From contig JAOULB010000039.1 of assembly GCA_029882235.1 (NCBI GenBank), forward strand, positions 1-10,581: a stretch of 10,581 nucleotides of DNA. Reading direction: 5' to 3'. The position numbers were made by a program, and so were the translations under genes. A model generated the notes under the pieces. That model was not told the DNA's origin. It worked only from the letters and a program-made list of their open reading frames with translations, and ran no database searches. This DNA comes from Gammaproteobacteria bacterium (lineage in GTDB: Bacteria; Pseudomonadota; Gammaproteobacteria; UBA6429; Thiohalophilaceae). Below are positions 1 through 8,060 of this stretch, piece after piece (within the stretch, counting starts at the first letter, position 1; each line of letters starts with the position of its first letter).

Positions 1-504
1 ATTTGGATTTGCCAGGAATATGATGCGTGTTCGATCTGTTACTGCTGCGGCCATCGCTTCAAGATCGTGGCCCCAGTCTTTTGCTTTGGTCACAACTGCC
101 GTTGCGCCAACGGCCTGTGTGACAATAGGATAAACCGCAAAAGCATGTTCTGAGAAAATTATTTCACATCCTGGGCCGGCATAGGCCTGCGCAACCATGG
201 CAAGAATATCATTGGAACCATTACCCAGAGTAATTTGTTCACCGGGAATAGAAAACTTGTTCGTTAAGGCTTGCTTCAATTTAAACCCATTACCATCTGG
301 ATAAAGCGCAAGCCCATCCAGATTCTGACGAATTATACTTAAGGCCTTTGGACTGGGGCCAAGTGGATTTTCATTAGAAGCCAGCTTAATAACCTGCTCA
401 AGACCCAGCTCGCGCTGCAGTTCATCGATAGGTTTACCTGGCTGATAGGGATGGAGTTGTTGCACTCCAGGCATGGCAAGTTTTATAAAATCACAGCTAC
501 TCAT
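1..504 (-). CDS. hisC: Histidinol-phosphate aminotransferase, N-terminal part (runs off left edge)
   Basis: This is the first 168 codons of a PLP-dependent fold-type I aminotransferase; the gene continues beyond base 1. I translated it by hand from ATG at 504. It shows the HisC hallmarks LASNENPLGPSPKA (about residues 41-54), a YPDGNG stretch (68-73) and LGNGSND (93-99, the PLP-phosphate region). It ends in FLANPN, where the family continues with NPTG. The catalytic lysine lies outside the window. HisC converts imidazole-acetol phosphate and glutamate to histidinol phosphate in the cytoplasm. Copies placed next to pheA and tyrA/aroA, as in Pseudomonas, are often thought to serve aromatic amino acid transamination too; that role is inferred here. 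An AGAAG Shine-Dalgarno sits 4 nt before the ATG, and the manC stop lies 13 bp upstream, so co-transcription is likely. It is complete as far as seen, with no frameshift. Confidence 0.93.
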   Translation of the reverse strand, partial: MSSCDFIKLAMPGVQQLHPYQPGKPIDELQRELGLEQVIKLASNENPLGPSPKALSIIRQNLDGLALYPDGNGFKLKQALTNKFSIPGEQITLGNGSNDILAMVAQAYAGPGCEIIFSEHAFAVYPIVTQAVGATAVVTKAKDWGHDLEAMAAAVTDRTRIIFLANPN

Positions 505-517
505 ATAACTTCTAGCA

Positions 518-1942
518 TTATCGACCGTATATATCTTCAAAGCGAACTATATCATCTTCACCTAGATAGCTGCCTGACTGAACTTCAATCATTTCTAATG
601 GTATAGCTCCATTGTTTTCGAGGCGATGTTTTACACCAATAGGGATGTAGGTTGATTCATTTTCAGAGACCAGAAATGTTTCATCGTCTCGAGTTACTTT
701 TGCTGTACCTTTAACAACAATCCAGTGTTCCGCACGATGATGGTGCATCTGTAATGAAAGTGATGCGCCTTTATTGACGGTAATCCGTTTCACCTGATAG
801 CGTTCACCCATATCAATACTTTCATAAGAACCCCATGGACGATAGACCTTACGGTGGTTCATGTGCTCAGTACGTTTTTGCTGCTTGATCCATTCAACGG
901 CATTTTTAACATTCTGAACATGTTCTTTATCAGCAATCAGTGTCGCATCCGCAGTACGAACCACAACTGTATTTTTAAGACCAATACCAACAAGCAAATG
1001 GTCTTCAGTAAACAACAAAGAGTCTTCAGTATTCTCAAGGAACACTTCACCCTTAATCACATTACCCTGTTCGTTCTTTTCCCCAACTTCCCACAAAGAT
1101 GACCAGGCACCCACATCAGACCAACCTGCATCCAATGGTACCATTGCCGACTTAAACTCACCCTGATCGCCTGTTATTTTTTCCATGACAGCATAGTCAA
1201 TAGAATCAGATGGACATTGAGAAAAAATATCTGTGGCGACCCGAAAGAAATCCTGATCCTGCTGTCCTTCATCGCAGGCTTTTTTACAGGATTCATAAAT
1301 TTCTGGTTGGAAGCGCTGAATGGCAGCTAACCAGGTAGAGGATTTTGTGACAAAGATACCGCTATTCCATAAGTATTCACCAGAGTTCAGATACTTAGTA
1401 GCAGTTTCAATATCGGGCTTTTCAACAAATTTATCGATACTATAAGCATCACTCGAGTTATTTATCAGCTCACCTTTACGTATATAGCCATATCCTGTTT
1501 CGGCTTTGACCGGTTGAATACCAAAAGTCACTATATAATTTTCCAGGGCAAGTCCGGCTGCTGTAATAACCGCTTGTTGAAATGAATTTATATCCTGAAA
1601 AACATGATCTGCAGGCATAACCAGCAAGATTGATTCTGGTTCAGTTTTTAACGCGGCTAGTGTTAATGCAGGCGCTGTATTACGACCTGTAGGTTCTAAC
1701 AAAATATTTTTTGCAGGTTTATCCAGTGCTCTGAGTTGCTCTGCAACCATAAAACGATGTTCTTCGTTGCATACAACGACTGGCTCAGCAATATCGGCAA
1801 GCCCATTCAAACGTGCTACCGTTTCCTGCAACATGGAATTCTCAGTAATCAAAGGCAACAACTGTTTAGGATACAACTCTCGAGATAATGGCCAAAGCCG
1901 TGTTCCAGAACCACCAGAAAGTATGATTGGCTGTATTGACAC
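518..1942 (-). CDS. manC: Bifunctional mannose-1-phosphate guanylyltransferase / mannose-6-phosphate isomerase
   Basis: This 474-residue protein has the usual length of the type II PMI-GMP family (ManC, AlgA, WbpW, PslB). The N-terminal nucleotidyltransferase has the pyrophosphorylase signature GGSGTRLWPLSR (residues 10-21), then YPKQ (24-27) and FVEKPD (172-177) at the GMP active site. The C-terminal cupin (from about 358) starts with YRPWGSYE (367-374). It carries the metal and isomerase motif QMHHHRAEHW (398-407). Together the two domains convert fructose-6-phosphate to mannose-6-phosphate and mannose-1-phosphate plus GTP to GDP-mannose; phosphomannomutase for the middle step is not in the window. 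GDP-mannose feeds exopolysaccharide or O-antigen synthesis. The start is GTG, supported by AAAGGA 7 nt upstream and by the family N-terminus. The gene sits between pheA and hisC, 39 bp after pheA and 13 bp before hisC. That is an unusual place for a polysaccharide gene. Confidence 0.95.
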   Translation of the reverse strand: MSIQPIILSGGSGTRLWPLSRELYPKQLLPLITENSMLQETVARLNGLADIAEPVVVCNEEHRFMVAEQLRALDKPAKNILLEPTGRNTAPALTLAALKTEPESILLVMPADHVFQDINSFQQAVITAAGLALENYIVTFGIQPVKAETGYGYIRKGELINNSSDAYSIDKFVEKPDIETATKYLNSGEYLWNSGIFVTKSSTWLAAIQRFQPEIYESCKKACDEGQQDQDFFRVATDIFSQCPSDSIDYAVMEKITGDQGEFKSAMVPLDAGWSDVGAWSSLWEVGEKNEQGNVIKGEVFLENTEDSLLFTEDHLLVGIGLKNTVVVRTADATLIADKEHVQNVKNAVEWIKQQKRTEHMNHRKVYRPWGSYESIDMGERYQVKRITVNKGASLSLQMHHHRAEHWIVVKGTAKVTRDDETFLVSENESTYIPIGVKHRLENNGAIPLEMIEVQSGSYLGEDDIVRFEDIYGR

Positions 1943-1949
1943 AAAACTG

Positions 1950-1955
1950 TCCTTT
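1950..1955 (-). promoter_or_regulatory. Ribosome-binding site deciding the GTG start of manC
   Basis: AAAGGA lies 7 nt before the GTG at 1942-1940. It supports a GTG start so close to the pyrophosphorylase signature and makes manC translation independent of upstream pheA. The rest of the 39-bp pheA-manC gap is strongly A/T-rich and contains no hairpin. Confidence 0.7.
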
Positions 1956-1981
1956 ATTTTTTATAAATTTTAGAAGTTTAA

Positions 1982-3061
1982 TTATAGAACAGCCTGAGGA
2001 TAAGACCCCAGGATCTTCACCTTACTCGCACTTTCAGAAAGTTCTTCCAATGCTTTTGATAATTTAGGCTCTGAACGATGGCCTTCCACGTCAACAAAAA
2101 AGACATAGTTCCACATTCCCTGACCGGATGGGCGAGATTCTATTCGCGTCATGGATACATTATTTCGTGCCAGTGGTTCTAAAATTCGGTACAGCGCACC
2201 GGGTTTATTATCCGTCAACAACAGCAATGACGTTTTATCTTTACCACTAGGCGGTGTCACTCGATGTCCGACAACCAGAAAACGAGTTGTATTATTTACC
2301 TCATCTTCGATATTTTTCGCCAGAATTTTTAGACCATAAAGTTCCGCAGCAGTTTCACCCGCAATCGCGACCGCACCCTTTTCTTTTGCCGCGAGCTTTG
2401 CAGCTTCTGCGTTACTATTAACTTCCTGACGTTCAATCCCCTGTAAATTATTATCCAACCAGCGACGGCATTGGCCCAATGACTGCCGATGGGAATATAT
2501 TTTTTTAACTTTTGATAAATCTTCATCTGTTCCCATCAGACAATGATGAATGCGTAACTCGACCTCGCCACAGACCTGTAATTCTGAAGTGATGAATTGA
2601 TCCAGCGTATGACTGATAATGCCTTCAGTAGAATTTTCAATGGGCACAACACCGTATGAGGCCGAGCCAGTTTCGACTTCGTTAAAGACATCGGCAATAG
2701 TGGCCATGGGTAATGTAGAAACAGAATGGCCAAAGTGTTTCAGTGCAGCAGTTTGGGTGAAGGTACCATCTGGGCCCAGAAATGCGATAGTGAGTTTTTG
2801 TTCCAGCGCCAGACAGGCCGACATAATTTCGCGGAACAGACGAGCGATCTCGTCATCACTCAAAGGACCGATATTACGTTCTTTTATTTTACGTAAAACT
2901 TCCGCCTCACGCTCGGCGCGGTAGAACTCTGAATCATCACCTGTCTCGCGTTTGGTTTTTGCAACCGTTTCAGCTACAGTCGCGCGTTCAGATATTAGCC
3001 GTTGGATTTCTTCATCAAGGCCATCAATGCGATCACGCAGTTTTTTAAGTTCTTCGCTCAT
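1982..3061 (-). CDS. pheA: Bifunctional chorismate mutase / prephenate dehydratase (P-protein)
   Basis: This 359-residue protein has three domains. Residues 1-88 form an AroQ-type helical chorismate mutase, opening MSEELKKLRDRIDGLDEEI. Residues about 91-268 are the prephenate dehydratase, with FLGPDGTFT (94-102), IENSTEG (141-147) and the catalytic TTRF (258-261). Residues about 276-355 are an ACT domain with PGALY (287-291) and ESRPS (308-312), the pair that binds phenylalanine in feedback-inhibited enzymes. The protein converts chorismate through prephenate to phenylpyruvate in the cytoplasm. Allosteric inhibition by phenylalanine is expected from these motifs. The ATG at 3061 is the only reasonable start: an in-frame TAG lies 9 nt upstream and the next Met is residue 80. 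The Shine-Dalgarno is poor (GGGG, 2 nt away), so translation may be coupled to serA, which ends 23 bp upstream. Confidence 0.97.
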   Translation of the reverse strand: MSEELKKLRDRIDGLDEEIQRLISERATVAETVAKTKRETGDDSEFYRAEREAEVLRKIKERNIGPLSDDEIARLFREIMSACLALEQKLTIAFLGPDGTFTQTAALKHFGHSVSTLPMATIADVFNEVETGSASYGVVPIENSTEGIISHTLDQFITSELQVCGEVELRIHHCLMGTDEDLSKVKKIYSHRQSLGQCRRWLDNNLQGIERQEVNSNAEAAKLAAKEKGAVAIAGETAAELYGLKILAKNIEDEVNNTTRFLVVGHRVTPPSGKDKTSLLLLTDNKPGALYRILEPLARNNVSMTRIESRPSGQGMWNYVFFVDVEGHRSEPKLSKALEELSESASKVKILGSYPQAVL

Positions 3062-3084
3062 CGCCCCATTCTATCGTAAAAATA

Positions 3085-4254
3085 TTACTGTTCCAGAGCA
3101 CGAACAGACAAAACACCTTCAATTGAGCCAATTTCATCAAGAAGTGCCGTATCTGCAGGTTTATCAATATCAATAATTGAATACGCCAGCTCACCACGTG
3201 ATTTATTGAGCATGTCAATAATATTAAGCCCCTTATTGGCAAGGGCCGAAGATATCTGACCCAGCATATTTGGCACATTGCTATTGACGACCGTGATTCG
3301 ATAACCATCGGTGCGATCCATTTTTGCTTCCGGGAAATTCACCGAGTTTTTAACATTACCATTTTCCAGATAGTCGCGGACTTGATCGGCAACCATAATG
3401 GCACAGTTATCTTCGGCTTCACGCGTTGATGCGCCAAGATGAGGTAAGGTAATAACGCGCTCATGGTCTTTTAATAAATTACTTGGGAAGTCGCAGATAT
3501 ACGAATAGACCTTGCCTGATTTGATTGCATCAGACACTGCCTGATCGTCAATAATGCCATTACGAGAAAAGTTAAGAATAACAACATCATCTTTCATTAA
3601 TTTTAACCGTTCTGCATTGAGCATGTTTTTCGTCGCGTCAACCAATGGCACATGGAAGGTTACATAATCAACCTTGCTAAATAGAGCATCAACAGTTGGT
3701 GCTTTTTCAACGGAAGATGACAGTTGCCAAGCTCCTTCAACGGTGATACCGGGATCATAACCGACAACATTCATGCCAAGATCAAGGGCTGCATTAGCCA
3801 CATAGCGACCAATCGCGCCTAGCCCGATCACGCCGAGTGTGCGCCCGGGTAATTCAAAACCACCGAAATTTTTCTTTCCCGCTTCAACCTGCTTGGTGAT
3901 TTCTTCGTCTGTGCCTTCTAACTGACGGGCAAACTCCCAGGCCTGACAAAGATTGCGCGAGCCCATTAACATACCTGCCAACACCAGCTCTTTTACGGCA
4001 TTCGCATTCGCACCTGGTGCATTAAACACCGCCACACCCCTGGCTGACATTTTATCGACCGGGATATTATTCACCCCTGCACCAGCCCGACCAACAGCTT
4101 TCAGGGTTTTGGGAATATCCATATCGTGCATCTTGAATGAACGTAACAGGATTGCATCTGGATGTTGAATTTCCGAGGCGATTTCATATTTATCGCGAGG
4201 CAGTCTTTCCAGACCAGTTACAGAGATATTATTTAATGTCAGAACTTTATTCAT
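3085..4254 (-). CDS. serA: D-3-phosphoglycerate dehydrogenase, short ACT-domain type
   Basis: This 389-residue D-2-hydroxyacid dehydrogenase family protein has a Rossmann motif GLGAIG (144-149), a NAD-selecting Asp (167, in YDPG), an active-site Arg (231, in NFSRNG) and a catalytic His (272, in PHLGAST). The C-terminal ACT domain spans about residues 318-388. The likely reaction is NAD-dependent oxidation of 3-phosphoglycerate to 3-phosphohydroxypyruvate, the substrate of SerC encoded just upstream. The segment between Arg231 and His272 is 41 residues, against 52 between the same residues in E. coli SerA. It reads CDFPSNLL where the classical enzyme has DVFPTEP, so the usual catalytic Glu seems to be missing. 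This resembles the shorter PGDH class known from anaerobes and some protists. I chose ATG at 4254 over GTG at 4263, because AGAAG sits 8 nt before the ATG but directly abuts the GTG. Another 2-hydroxyacid substrate cannot be excluded, but linkage to serC argues for PGDH. Confidence 0.88.
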   Translation of the reverse strand: MNKVLTLNNISVTGLERLPRDKYEIASEIQHPDAILLRSFKMHDMDIPKTLKAVGRAGAGVNNIPVDKMSARGVAVFNAPGANANAVKELVLAGMLMGSRNLCQAWEFARQLEGTDEEITKQVEAGKKNFGGFELPGRTLGVIGLGAIGRYVANAALDLGMNVVGYDPGITVEGAWQLSSSVEKAPTVDALFSKVDYVTFHVPLVDATKNMLNAERLKLMKDDVVILNFSRNGIIDDQAVSDAIKSGKVYSYICDFPSNLLKDHERVITLPHLGASTREAEDNCAIMVADQVRDYLENGNVKNSVNFPEAKMDRTDGYRITVVNSNVPNMLGQISSALANKGLNIIDMLNKSRGELAYSIIDIDKPADTALLDEIGSIEGVLSVRALEQ

Positions 4255-4262
4255 AATCAGCA

Positions 4263-4267
4263 CTTCT
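4263..4267 (-). promoter_or_regulatory. Ribosome-binding site deciding the serA start
   Basis: AGAAG is followed by 8 nt and then ATG at 4254-4252. An in-frame GTG at 4263-4261 shares a base with the motif, so it would have no usable spacing. This favours a protein starting MNKVL. Confidence 0.6.
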
Positions 4268-4284
4268 TTTATTCTTTTTTGTTA

Positions 4285-5367
4285 TCAAGCATTACGCTTT
4301 TCAAAGTCGGCCATAAATGAAACCAGCGCATCAATACCTTCTTCAGGCATGGCGTTATATATACTGGCGCGCATACCACCTACAGAGCGATGCCCTTTTA
4401 AGGTACACAGCCCAATTTTTTCTGCTTCAGTAAGAAAAGTTTTATCCAATTCAGGATCTGCCAGTGTAAAGGGCACATTCATTACTGAACGACACTCAGG
4501 CACGACTGGATTAGTATAAAAGTCTGAACCATCGATGGCATCATAAAGTTTTTTAGCTTTACGATTATTAATTTCTGCCATCGCTGTTAAGCCACCGTTC
4601 TTTTTCAGCCAGTCAAATACAAGCCCTGCCAGATACCAGCTGTAAGTCGGCGGAGTATTGTACATAGAGTCATTTTTTGCATGAATCTCGTAATCAAACA
4701 TGCTCGGCGTACCGTCAATCACTTTTCCAATTAAATCTTTCCGCACAATCACAACGGTTAGACCAGCCGGTCCAATATTTTTCTGTGCTCCCGCATAAAT
4801 AAGACCAAATTTTGAAACATCAATTGGACTGGACAGAATACTGGATGACATATCGATAACCAGCGGGATATCTCCGGTATCTGGAATAAAAGGAAATGCA
4901 ACACCACCGATGGTTTCATTAGGCGTGTAATGTAAATAAGCCGCGTCTTTATTTAGCTGCCATGTATCAAATGCAGGCACACCAGTAAAATTGTTTGCTT
5001 CATCACTGGCAGCAACATTGACATCACAATAACGTTTTGCCTCAGCGATTGCCTTTTTTGACCATGCACCGGTATTGACATAATCTGCAGTTTTTTTACC
5101 ACGTAATAAATTTGCTGGCACCATAGCAAACTGACTACTAGCACCGCCCTGTAAAAACAGCACCTCATAATCATCGGGAATAGCCATAAGCTCACGTAGA
5201 TCTGCCATCGCCTTTTCTGCGATTGACATGAATGCCTTGCCACGGTGACTCATTTCCATCACTGACATACCTGCGCCCTGCCAGTCCAGCATTTCTTCTT
5301 TTGCCTGTTCAAGCACAGCCTGAGGCAAAACAGCAGGGCCTGCACTAAAATTATAAACACGTGCCAT
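4285..5367 (-). CDS. serC: Phosphoserine aminotransferase
   Basis: This 360-residue class V PLP aminotransferase is full length for the family (E. coli SerC is about 362). It has YNFSAGPAVLP at the N-terminus (5-15), EMSHRG (38-43), the PLP-lysine motif YAGAQKNIGPAG with Lys196 (191-202), and HRSVGGMRASIYNA near the C-terminus (326-339). It converts 3-phosphohydroxypyruvate and glutamate to 3-phosphoserine and 2-oxoglutarate, and can also serve pyridoxal phosphate synthesis. I chose ATG at 5367 rather than ATG at 5376. AGGAG is 10 nt before the former but only 1 nt before the latter, and MARVYNFSAG matches the family start (MAQIFNFSSG in E. coli). It is the first gene after the gyrA terminator, followed 30 bp later by serA, so two consecutive serine-pathway genes are paired. 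Confidence 0.97.
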   Translation of the reverse strand: MARVYNFSAGPAVLPQAVLEQAKEEMLDWQGAGMSVMEMSHRGKAFMSIAEKAMADLRELMAIPDDYEVLFLQGGASSQFAMVPANLLRGKKTADYVNTGAWSKKAIAEAKRYCDVNVAASDEANNFTGVPAFDTWQLNKDAAYLHYTPNETIGGVAFPFIPDTGDIPLVIDMSSSILSSPIDVSKFGLIYAGAQKNIGPAGLTVVIVRKDLIGKVIDGTPSMFDYEIHAKNDSMYNTPPTYSWYLAGLVFDWLKKNGGLTAMAEINNRKAKKLYDAIDGSDFYTNPVVPECRSVMNVPFTLADPELDKTFLTEAEKIGLCTLKGHRSVGGMRASIYNAMPEEGIDALVSFMADFEKRNA

Positions 5368-5377
5368 GATAATCATA

Positions 5378-5382
5378 CTCCT
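5378..5382 (-). promoter_or_regulatory. Ribosome-binding site of serC, directly behind a terminator
   Basis: AGGAG lies 10 nt before the preferred ATG at 5367 and one base after the U-tract of the upstream terminator. The alternative ATG at 5376 would be only 1 nt away, which is too close for initiation. Confidence 0.6.
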
Positions 5383-5383
5383 G

Positions 5384-5408
5384 AAAAAACCGATCTATTC
5401 AAGATCGG
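5384..5408 (-). terminator. Rho-independent terminator between gyrA and serC
   Basis: Read on the minus strand, CCGATCT and AGATCGG form a perfect 7-bp stem around a 5-nt TGAAT loop, followed directly by six T. The structure lies 38 bp after the gyrA stop. It has no T-run in the other orientation, so it acts only on leftward transcripts. Its T-tract ends one base before the serC Shine-Dalgarno, so it could work as a full stop for gyrA mRNA or as a leaky attenuator ahead of the serC operon. I saw no convincing promoter for serC in the 79-bp gap. Confidence 0.8.
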
Positions 5409-5446
5409 ATAAACACACCACTAAAAATTGATTTGGACGGTTTGAC

Positions 5447-7990
5447 CTACTCTTCTTCGTCCTGGATACTTTCGATGCGCTCGACACCTGAAAGTTTTTC
5501 TTCTTCCCCAAGTGAAATCAGCTTAACACCCTGAGTATTTCTTCCCATTACCGATATTTCGTCAACACGGGTACGGACTAGCGTACCACTTGTTGTAATC
5601 AGCATAATTTCATCATCCTGCAGTACTTGTTTCGCACCAGTGACATCACCATTTCGTTCTGTAGTCTGAATCGAAATCACACCCATACCACCGCGACCAT
5701 GAACTGGATAGTCATCGATCGGTGTTAACTTACCAAAACCATTCTCAGTTACAGTCAGCACACTGCCCTCTTCAGCGATAATCAGCGAAATGACCTTTTG
5801 TTCATCTTTAAGCTTGATCCCGCGAACACCAACAGATGCACGACCCATAGGTCGAACATCATTTTCACTAAAGCGAATTGACTTACCACCACTGCTAAAC
5901 AGCAGCACATCTTTATCACCTTCGGTTAACTCCACTCCGATCAACTGATCACCCTCGCGTAATTCAACCGCAATAATTCCGGAGGAGCGTGGACGAGAGA
6001 AATCTTTTAGATGCGTTTTCTTAACCGTACCATCGGCTGTGGCGAAGAATATAAATTTACCTTCTTCATATTCGCGAATTGGAAGAATTGCATTAATACG
6101 TTCGCCTTCTTCAAGTGGCAACAGATTCACAATCGGTTTACCACGGGCGGTTCGACCTGCCTGAGGAAGTTCATAAACTTTCAGCCAGTAGACCTTGCCT
6201 CGGCTGGAGAAACATAAAATAGTGTCATGTGTATTTGCAATAAAGAGTTTATCAATAAAGTCTTCATCTTTAACCGATGTCGCGGCCTTGCCTCGACCAC
6301 CACGTCGTTGTGCAGAATAAGTGGTGATGGGTTGCGCCTTGGCATAACCTTCATGAGATAGTGTTACGACCACATCTTCTTCGGTAATCAGATCTTCAAT
6401 CGTCAGATCTTCCTGGCTAGAACGAATTTCTGTACGACGTTCATCGCCATATTCTTCTTTGATCTCATTTAGCTCATCTTTGATCACCTGCATCAAACGA
6501 TCAAAACTGCCAAGGATTTCAAGCAAGTCGGCAATCGTAATTAAAAGTTCTTCATACTCTTTTAAAATCTTATCTTGCTCAAGCCCGGTTAAGCGATTTA
6601 AACGCATATCCAGAATAGCCTGTGCCTGAACCGCTGACAGATGATACTTACCACCAACCAGGCCACATTCTGCTGGTAAACCATCTGGTTTAGAAGATTC
6701 TGCTCCAGTACGTTCGAGCATTTTTATAACCACACCAGGTTCCCAGGCTGTTGCCATCAATTTTGATTTGGCTTCCGCTGGGTTAGGTGCCGCTTTAATC
6801 AGGGCAATGATTGGATCAATATTGGCCAGCGCAACAGCCAGACCTTCACGAATATGTGCTCGCTCGCGTGCTTTACGCAGATCAAAAACAGTTCGACGAG
6901 TAACAACCTCGCGACGATGGCGTATAAAGGCCTCAAGGATCTGTTTGAGATTAAGTAACCGTGGCTGTCCATCAACCAGCGCAACCATATTAATACCAAA
7001 GACACTTTGCATCTGAGTATGTTGATACAGGTTATTCAGCATCACCTCGGCAACCTCGCCACGGCGCAACTCAATGACAACTCGCATACCATCTTTATCG
7101 GACTCGTCGCGAAGCTCGGTAATGCCTTCGATTTTTTTGTCTTTAACCAGCTCCGCAATTCGCTCAAGTAAACGTGCCTTGTTCACCTGATAAGGAAGCT
7201 CGTTAACGATAATGGTCTGCTTGCCGGTTTTTTCGTTCTCTTCGATAGCAGTTCTGGCACGCACATAAATACGGCCACGCCCAGAGGCATAGGCCTCGGC
7301 GATACCACGGGCGCCATTAATAATGCCTGCCGTTGGAAAATCAGGACCAGGCAAGTGTTGCTGCATTAAATCAACAATCGGAATTTCGGGGTTCTCAATC
7401 ACCGCGAGAGTCGCATTGATAACTTCATTGAGATTGTGCGGTGGGATATTGGTGGCCATGCCCACGGCAATACCGGCTGAGCCATTCACCAATAGATTTG
7501 GGATCCGGGCCGGCAGAACAACTGGCTCATGCTCCGACTCATCATAGTTCGACGCAAAATCGACCGTCTCACGATCAATATCGGCAAGGATCTCATGCGC
7601 AATCTTTGACATACGCACTTCGGTATAACGCATCGCCGCAGGCGCATCACCATCGACCGAACCAAAGTTACCCTGGCCATCGACCAGCATATAGCGAAGA
7701 GAAAAGGGTTGGGCCATACGCACGATCGTGTCGTAAACAGCAGTATCACCGTGAGGATGATATTTACCAATGACGTCACCGACGACACGGGCTGACTTTT
7801 TGTAAGGCTTATTCCAGTCATTACCCAGCTCGCGCATGGCAAAAAGCACACGACGATGAACGGGTTTAAGACCATCGCGAACATCAGGCAAAGCACGACC
7901 GACGATAACGCTCATGGCGTAATCGAGATACGACTGCTTCATCTCCTCTTCGATATTGACGGGGAGTATTTCTTTGGCGAATTCAGTCAC
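5447..7990 (-). CDS. gyrA: DNA gyrase subunit A
   Basis: At 847 residues this is slightly shorter than E. coli GyrA (875). The breakage-reunion domain begins with ITPVNIEEE-like LPVNIEEEM (9-17). It includes the quinolone-resistance region HPHGDTAVYD (78-87) and the catalytic Tyr122 in AMRYTEVR, numbered as in E. coli. The GyrA box QRRGGRG (561-567) opens the C-terminal beta-pinwheel that wraps DNA, and the protein ends in a short acidic tail. With GyrB it forms the cytoplasmic A2B2 enzyme that introduces negative supercoils using ATP. Position 83 is Thr, natural in Pseudomonas, and position 87 is Asp; neither looks like a resistance substitution. The start is GTG: an in-frame TAA 9 nt upstream rules out a longer form, and the next Met (17) falls inside the conserved N-terminus. 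No good Shine-Dalgarno is seen. The gene has its own promoter upstream and a terminator downstream. Confidence 0.99.
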   Translation of the reverse strand: MTEFAKEILPVNIEEEMKQSYLDYAMSVIVGRALPDVRDGLKPVHRRVLFAMRELGNDWNKPYKKSARVVGDVIGKYHPHGDTAVYDTIVRMAQPFSLRYMLVDGQGNFGSVDGDAPAAMRYTEVRMSKIAHEILADIDRETVDFASNYDESEHEPVVLPARIPNLLVNGSAGIAVGMATNIPPHNLNEVINATLAVIENPEIPIVDLMQQHLPGPDFPTAGIINGARGIAEAYASGRGRIYVRARTAIEENEKTGKQTIIVNELPYQVNKARLLERIAELVKDKKIEGITELRDESDKDGMRVVIELRRGEVAEVMLNNLYQHTQMQSVFGINMVALVDGQPRLLNLKQILEAFIRHRREVVTRRTVFDLRKARERAHIREGLAVALANIDPIIALIKAAPNPAEAKSKLMATAWEPGVVIKMLERTGAESSKPDGLPAECGLVGGKYHLSAVQAQAILDMRLNRLTGLEQDKILKEYEELLITIADLLEILGSFDRLMQVIKDELNEIKEEYGDERRTEIRSSQEDLTIEDLITEEDVVVTLSHEGYAKAQPITTYSAQRRGGRGKAATSVKDEDFIDKLFIANTHDTILCFSSRGKVYWLKVYELPQAGRTARGKPIVNLLPLEEGERINAILPIREYEEGKFIFFATADGTVKKTHLKDFSRPRSSGIIAVELREGDQLIGVELTEGDKDVLLFSSGGKSIRFSENDVRPMGRASVGVRGIKLKDEQKVISLIIAEEGSVLTVTENGFGKLTPIDDYPVHGRGGMGVISIQTTERNGDVTGAKQVLQDDEIMLITTSGTLVRTRVDEISVMGRNTQGVKLISLGEEEKLSGVERIESIQDEEE

Positions 7991-8051
7991 TAAATTTTAT
8001 TAATTCCAAATAATATTAAAATAACAGAAGAGAAAGCTTATACATGGGCTT

Positions 8052-8060
8052 ATTATATCA
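8052..8060 (-). promoter_or_regulatory. Extended -10 promoter of gyrA
   Basis: TGATATAAT is a perfect TATAAT with the TGN extension of sigma-70 extended -10 promoters. At 17-bp spacing the -35 position reads ATGCAG, a poor match to TTGACA, so recognition would rely on the extended -10. The predicted transcription start near 8045 gives a leader of about 55 nt before the GTG at 7990. Confidence 0.6.

Noticed and set aside
2619..2924. A 101-codon plus-strand frame antisense to pheA.
   Set aside because: Shadow of the pheA coding sequence, with no ribosome site or recognisable motif.
7486..7896. A 136-codon minus-strand frame inside gyrA, and plus-strand frames antisense to it such as 7441-7773.
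   Set aside because: They lie wholly within the unmistakable gyrA frame, have low-complexity or Arg/Cys-rich translations and no family motifs.
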